From assembly GCA_003235325.1 (NCBI GenBank), contig QJWQ01000092.1, forward strand, positions 1 to 59,514: DNA of 59,514 nt. The letters are read 5' to 3'. This DNA comes from Gammaproteobacteria bacterium (lineage in GTDB: Bacteria > Pseudomonadota > Gammaproteobacteria > Pseudomonadales > Porticoccaceae). The position numbers and the translations under genes are program-made. This document shows, in pieces, positions 56,881 through 59,514 of this stretch. Below the pieces are notes generated by a model. The model had not been told where the DNA came from and did not search any database. It was given only the letters and a program-made list of their open reading frames with translations. The number at the start of each line of letters is the position of its first letter. Within the stretch, counting starts at the first letter, position 1.

Positions 56881-57260
56881 ATTAGTCCTGAGCCAAATTC
56901 CACAACAGATTTTCCCTGAAAGCTATCCATCTCAGCCCTGAGACCAAGACCGAAACATAAAATACCATGTCATCGATTTCATTAAAAAATCCAGAGAAAG
57001 ATCCAGACCAAAGTGCAGCATTTGTCCGGGTCGTGAAAGTATGCAAACCCGTAGTGGCAATTGCCACCACTACTGAAATATCTCTTTTGGGGGATCAGAG
57101 TATGCTATTGGCTTTCTTTGACTACAGCCCGTCTGGCGCATCGCCGCCACTTTTCGTTTTTTTTCACGGGCGCCTTAACGATGTCTTCCCATAAGATTGT
57201 CTATGCACCACAACTCTACCAGTACCAGTCTGCACGCTGTAACACCGTGCTGAAGGACAC
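56881..57260. other. non-coding region downstream of adk
   Basis: No gene is recognised. Two more inverted repeats lie here: TCTCAG/CTGAGA at 56930-56943, and GTAGTGG/CCACTAC at 57051-57073 around a perfect 14-bp palindrome, GTGGCAATTGCCAC. Short frames on both strands (75 and 62 codons) have no family character that I can name. Confidence 0.4.
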
Positions 57261-57286
57261 AAAAAAGAGGAGGCCACGGCCTCCTC
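57261..57286 (-). terminator. intrinsic terminator of adk
   Basis: On the minus strand GAGGAGG, a six-base loop and CCTCCTC (extendable by two pairs) are followed by six Ts. It lies about 30 bases past the adk stop codon. Confidence 0.9.
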
Positions 57287-57315
57287 TCTTTCTATTGGCA
57301 ATCGGCAGCGAGCTT

Positions 57316-57969
57316 TCAGTCCAATTGTTCGACCAATCGCCTTTGCACATCTTCCAACTCACCTACGCCGTCGATTCGCGTGTACTTTGGCGCTGCCGTC
57401 GAGTCTTGCTCAGCGTACTTTTTGTAGAAGTTTACCAGAGGTTCCGTCTGATCGTGATAGACCTTCAGCCTGTTACGTATGGTCTCTTCCTGATCGTCAG
57501 CGCGCTGGATAAGCGGCTCACCTGTCAAGTCGTCGACGCCTGATTTTTTTGGCGGGTTATGTTTAATGTGGTAGATTCTCCCGGAGGACTCGTGCACACG
57601 TCGGCCACTGAGTCGCGCGACGATCTCCTCATCCTCAACTGCAATTTCCACGACCTGATCTATAGCAATGCCCTCATTAATCAGCGCCTGGGCCTGGGGA
57701 ATGGTTCGCGGAAAGCCGTCAAAAAGAAAGCCATTTACGCAGTCCGGCTGTTGTATGCGTTCCTTGACCAGTGCGATGATCAAATCATCGGAAACCAGTC
57801 CTCCAGAAGCCATGATTCCCTGGGCCTTTTTTCCGAGTTCAGTGCCTGCCTTGACCGCGGCACGCAGCATGTCTCCGGTGGAGATTTGTGGTATTCCATA
57901 TTTTTCCTTAATAAATTGCGCCTGGGTACCCTTTCCGGCCCCTGGTGGGCCCAATAAAATAATTTTCAT
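57316..57969 (-). CDS. adk: adenylate kinase
   Basis: Adenylate kinase interconverts AMP, ADP and ATP. It has 217 residues from ATG 57969. The P-loop is [18 protein letters not shown], followed by [19 protein letters not shown] (AMP site), [18 protein letters not shown], the LID segment with [16 protein letters not shown] and the closing [13 protein letters not shown]. It is the long, four-domain-lid form without zinc cysteines (the LID has His, Ser, Asp), as in Enterobacteria. AGAGGAA lies about 11 bases upstream of the ATG. An in-frame TTG at 57990 is less likely. A hairpin at 58064-58085 lies in its upstream region. Confidence 0.97.
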   Translation of the reverse strand: MKIILLGPPGAGKGTQAQFIKEKYGIPQISTGDMLRAAVKAGTELGKKAQGIMASGGLVSDDLIIALVKERIQQPDCVNGFLFDGFPRTIPQAQALINEGIAIDQVVEIAVEDEEIVARLSGRRVHESSGRIYHIKHNPPKKSGVDDLTGEPLIQRADDQEETIRNRLKVYHDQTEPLVNFYKKYAEQDSTAAPKYTRIDGVGELEDVQRRLVEQLD

Positions 57970-58194
57970 GTCTGTTTGATTCCTCTTCAATTAAGTGAGA
58001 TTTCGTGTCATCGTCCGGCAGAACGCATTAGATAATGCCAGGATTTGATTAACTTAACGTCCTGTGGCATATCCGGTCATGCCACGACAGTGGATTCCGC
58101 AATGCCCGGATTAGTAAGGACCAGTTCGATCCTGATGATCGGGGCGAAACCGCATGAGGTAGAGTTGCGGTTGTAAATTCAGCCCATTGACACT

Positions 58195-59007
58195 TTATTC
58201 TTTCTTTGCCATCTCCCAGTAACGGTTTTTGGTCTCTGGATCGAGCAATTCCAGTTGTTCACCATCCCGGACCATAGCCTGTTCCATCAGGTGAAAACGC
58301 TCTTCGAATTTTCGTGTCGCACGACGCAACGCGCTCTCGGCGTCCACCTGCAGGTGCCTGGCAAGATTAACACAGGTGAAAAGCAAATCCCCAAGTTCAT
58401 CCTCGATTCGCGATGCCTCGGCTTCATTGACCGCCTCCCTGAGTTCGGCATATTCCTCCTGGAACTTGTCGAATACCCCGGACAGGTGCTGCCAGTCAAA
58501 CCCTGATCGGGAAGCCCGTTTCTGAATTTTTTCTGCCCGGATCAGTGAAGGCAAATTGGGTGGAATATCGGCCAGCAGGGTACTTTTACCTTTTTGCGCA
58601 CGTTCCTGCTTCTTTAGCGTCTCCCAGTTCTTGCTGACTTCGTCTTCCCGTGTTTGCCCCTGGGCCGATCTGACACTGTGAAGTGTACCGTCGGGAAAGA
58701 CATGGGGATGTCTGGAAACAAGTTTTTCCACCAGGCCATGAACAACATCATTAAAGTGAAAGTGCCGGTCCTCGAACGCGAGTTGAGAATAAAAAACAGT
58801 TTGAAACAACAAGTCCCCCAGTTCCTCTCTCAGGTGGGGGTAATCTTCTCGCTCAATGGTATCGATGACCTCGTACACTTCCTCCAGGGTAAAGGGAACG
58901 ATGGTTTTATATGTCTGCCTGGCGTCCCATGGGCAACCGGTATCGGGATCGCGCAGCCGGCCCATCAGATAGAGCAGGTCATCAATGGTGTATTGCCGTC
59001 TTTCCAT
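58195..59007 (-). CDS. mazG: nucleoside triphosphate pyrophosphohydrolase MazG
   Basis: MazG hydrolyses NTPs to NMPs and can lower ppGpp during starvation. The 270-residue product starts at ATG 59007 and has two tandem MazG domains. The first has LLYLMGRLRDPDTGCPWDARQTY, EEVYEVIDTIEREDYPHLREELGDLLFQ with the EExxE and ExxD metal-binding pattern. The second has FQEEYAELREAVNEAEASRIEDELGDLLFTCVNLAR, again quoted for its EExxE/ExxD pattern in parts. It starts 4 bases after the relA stop, the same relA-mazG order as in E. coli. Confidence 0.95.
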   Translation of the reverse strand: MERRQYTIDDLLYLMGRLRDPDTGCPWDARQTYKTIVPFTLEEVYEVIDTIEREDYPHLREELGDLLFQTVFYSQLAFEDRHFHFNDVVHGLVEKLVSRHPHVFPDGTLHSVRSAQGQTREDEVSKNWETLKKQERAQKGKSTLLADIPPNLPSLIRAEKIQKRASRSGFDWQHLSGVFDKFQEEYAELREAVNEAEASRIEDELGDLLFTCVNLARHLQVDAESALRRATRKFEERFHLMEQAMVRDGEQLELLDPETKNRYWEMAKKE

Positions 59008-59011
59008 GAAA

Positions 59012-59514
59012 TCAGTCGCTGACACGCTGAACGTCAATCACATTTGCCACTTGTCGTAGCCTGGATATAACGGTGCTCAATTGTTCCACATCAGCCACCT
59101 CAACCTTGACAAAGACAGTAGCGATACCCGCTTTCGTTTCACCGGAAAACAATGAAAGAATAAATACCGAAGACTTGTCCATGACGGTCGTAATATCTCT
59201 TAATAAACCGGAGCGATCGTAGGCCTTTACTCGGATGGGTACAGAGTAAACTTTTTTTGGCGCACTACCCCAACTGACCTGGATTACCCGTTCGGGGTCT
59301 ACACTGCGCAGACGAAGCATATTGCCACAATCCTGACGATGAATACTGACGCCCTGGCCCGAAGTAATGTAACCGCTAATGTCATCCCCCGGCAAAGGAT
59401 TGCAACAATGGGCGACCTTTGTGAGCAAATTGCCGACCCCGTAGATATAAAATCCTGACTCGCCGACATTTGAGGCTTCTGCCTTTCTATAGACCGATCG
59501 CCGTGCTTTTTTAC
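59012..59514 (-). CDS. relA: GTP pyrophosphokinase RelA, C-terminal part (cut by window edge)
   Basis: The frame is open to the window end, so only about the last 167 codons are present. It contains the zinc-finger/CC region (NLLTKVAHCCNPLPGDDISGY, IHRQDCGNM) and the C-terminal ACT domain (YDRSGLLRDITTVMDKSSV and VIDVQRVSD at the end). These regulate the ppGpp synthetase domain, which lies outside the window. RelA rather than SpoT is preferred because mazG follows at once, as in E. coli, and gmk/rpoZ partners of spoT are absent. Confidence 0.92.
   Translation of the reverse strand, partial: KKARRSVYRKAEASNVGESGFYIYGVGNLLTKVAHCCNPLPGDDISGYITSGQGVSIHRQDCGNMLRLRSVDPERVIQVSWGSAPKKVYSVPIRVKAYDRSGLLRDITTVMDKSSVFILSLFSGETKAGIATVFVKVEVADVEQLSTVISRLRQVANVIDVQRVSD

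Noticed and set aside
56691-56930. 79-codon open frame on the minus strand
   Set aside because: It runs straight through the four-way junction and other perfect inverted repeats, so its sequence is dictated by pairing. It has no family resemblance that I can name and no good ribosome site.
1-59514. CRISPR array, insertion sequence, tRNA or rRNA gene
   Set aside because: I saw no regularly spaced repeats, transposase, terminal inverted repeats with target duplications, or tRNA cloverleaf with a CCA-type end.

Overview
The window is a chromosomal segment of a gammaproteobacterium. Its gene order resembles the Pseudomonas, Cellvibrionales and marine oligotroph groups: gyrA-pheA-tyrA/aroA-cmk-rpsA, mtaD-ubiG-mupP-yciK, rluB-scpB-scpA-yciO and relA-mazG. 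Coding density is high, most genes are housekeeping, and I see no insertion sequence, prophage, CRISPR array, tRNA or rRNA. The genus cannot be fixed from the sequence alone.

Layout. 0-8.5 kb (minus strand): the aromatic amino acid and translation supraoperon gyrA, pheA, tyrA-aroA fusion, cmk, rpsA, without the serC and hisC genes that Pseudomonas carries there. 8.8-12.4 kb (plus): mtaD, ubiG, mupP, yciK. 12.6-15.9 kb (minus): rluB, scpB, scpA, yciO. 16-21.9 kb (plus): a VC0807-type membrane protein, a YciI protein, an SH3 membrane protein, a secreted cyclophilin, an unusual PdxJ, a DUF2520 dehydrogenase-like protein and a large conserved protein of unknown function. 22-25 kb (minus): DUF924, a one-domain glycogen-binding-type protein and a fatty acyl-CoA ligase. 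25.2-29.9 kb (plus): yaiI, a DeaD helicase and a YgiQ radical SAM protein.

30.2-30.9 kb: a phasin gene with a promoter bracketed by two near-identical 15-bp palindromes, a likely PHA-responsive switch. 31-35.3 kb (minus): a MacAB-like exporter with separate ATPase and two FtsX-type permeases. 35.5-38.8 kb (minus): a sodium-pumping decarboxylase (oadG-oadA-oadB). 39-42.6 kb: argS, then a two-gene macro-domain plus NADAR ADP-ribose module and an orphan lysozyme-like protein. 42.7-50.6 kb: an ABC-F protein, ttcA, DUF547, bioA, a SulP transporter and a glutamine amidotransferase. 50.7-55.9 kb (minus): trpS, an M18 aminopeptidase, uppP, tsaB and an AlgP-like histone H1-type protein with AT-hooks.

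55.9-57.3 kb is the largest non-coding gap. It holds a dense array of inverted repeats, including a contiguous four-way-junction fold at 56734-56820. Read on the minus strand, several loops carry GGA, as in Csr/Rsm sponge RNAs. This is the best candidate for an undescribed element. The window ends with adk, mazG and the 3' part of relA.
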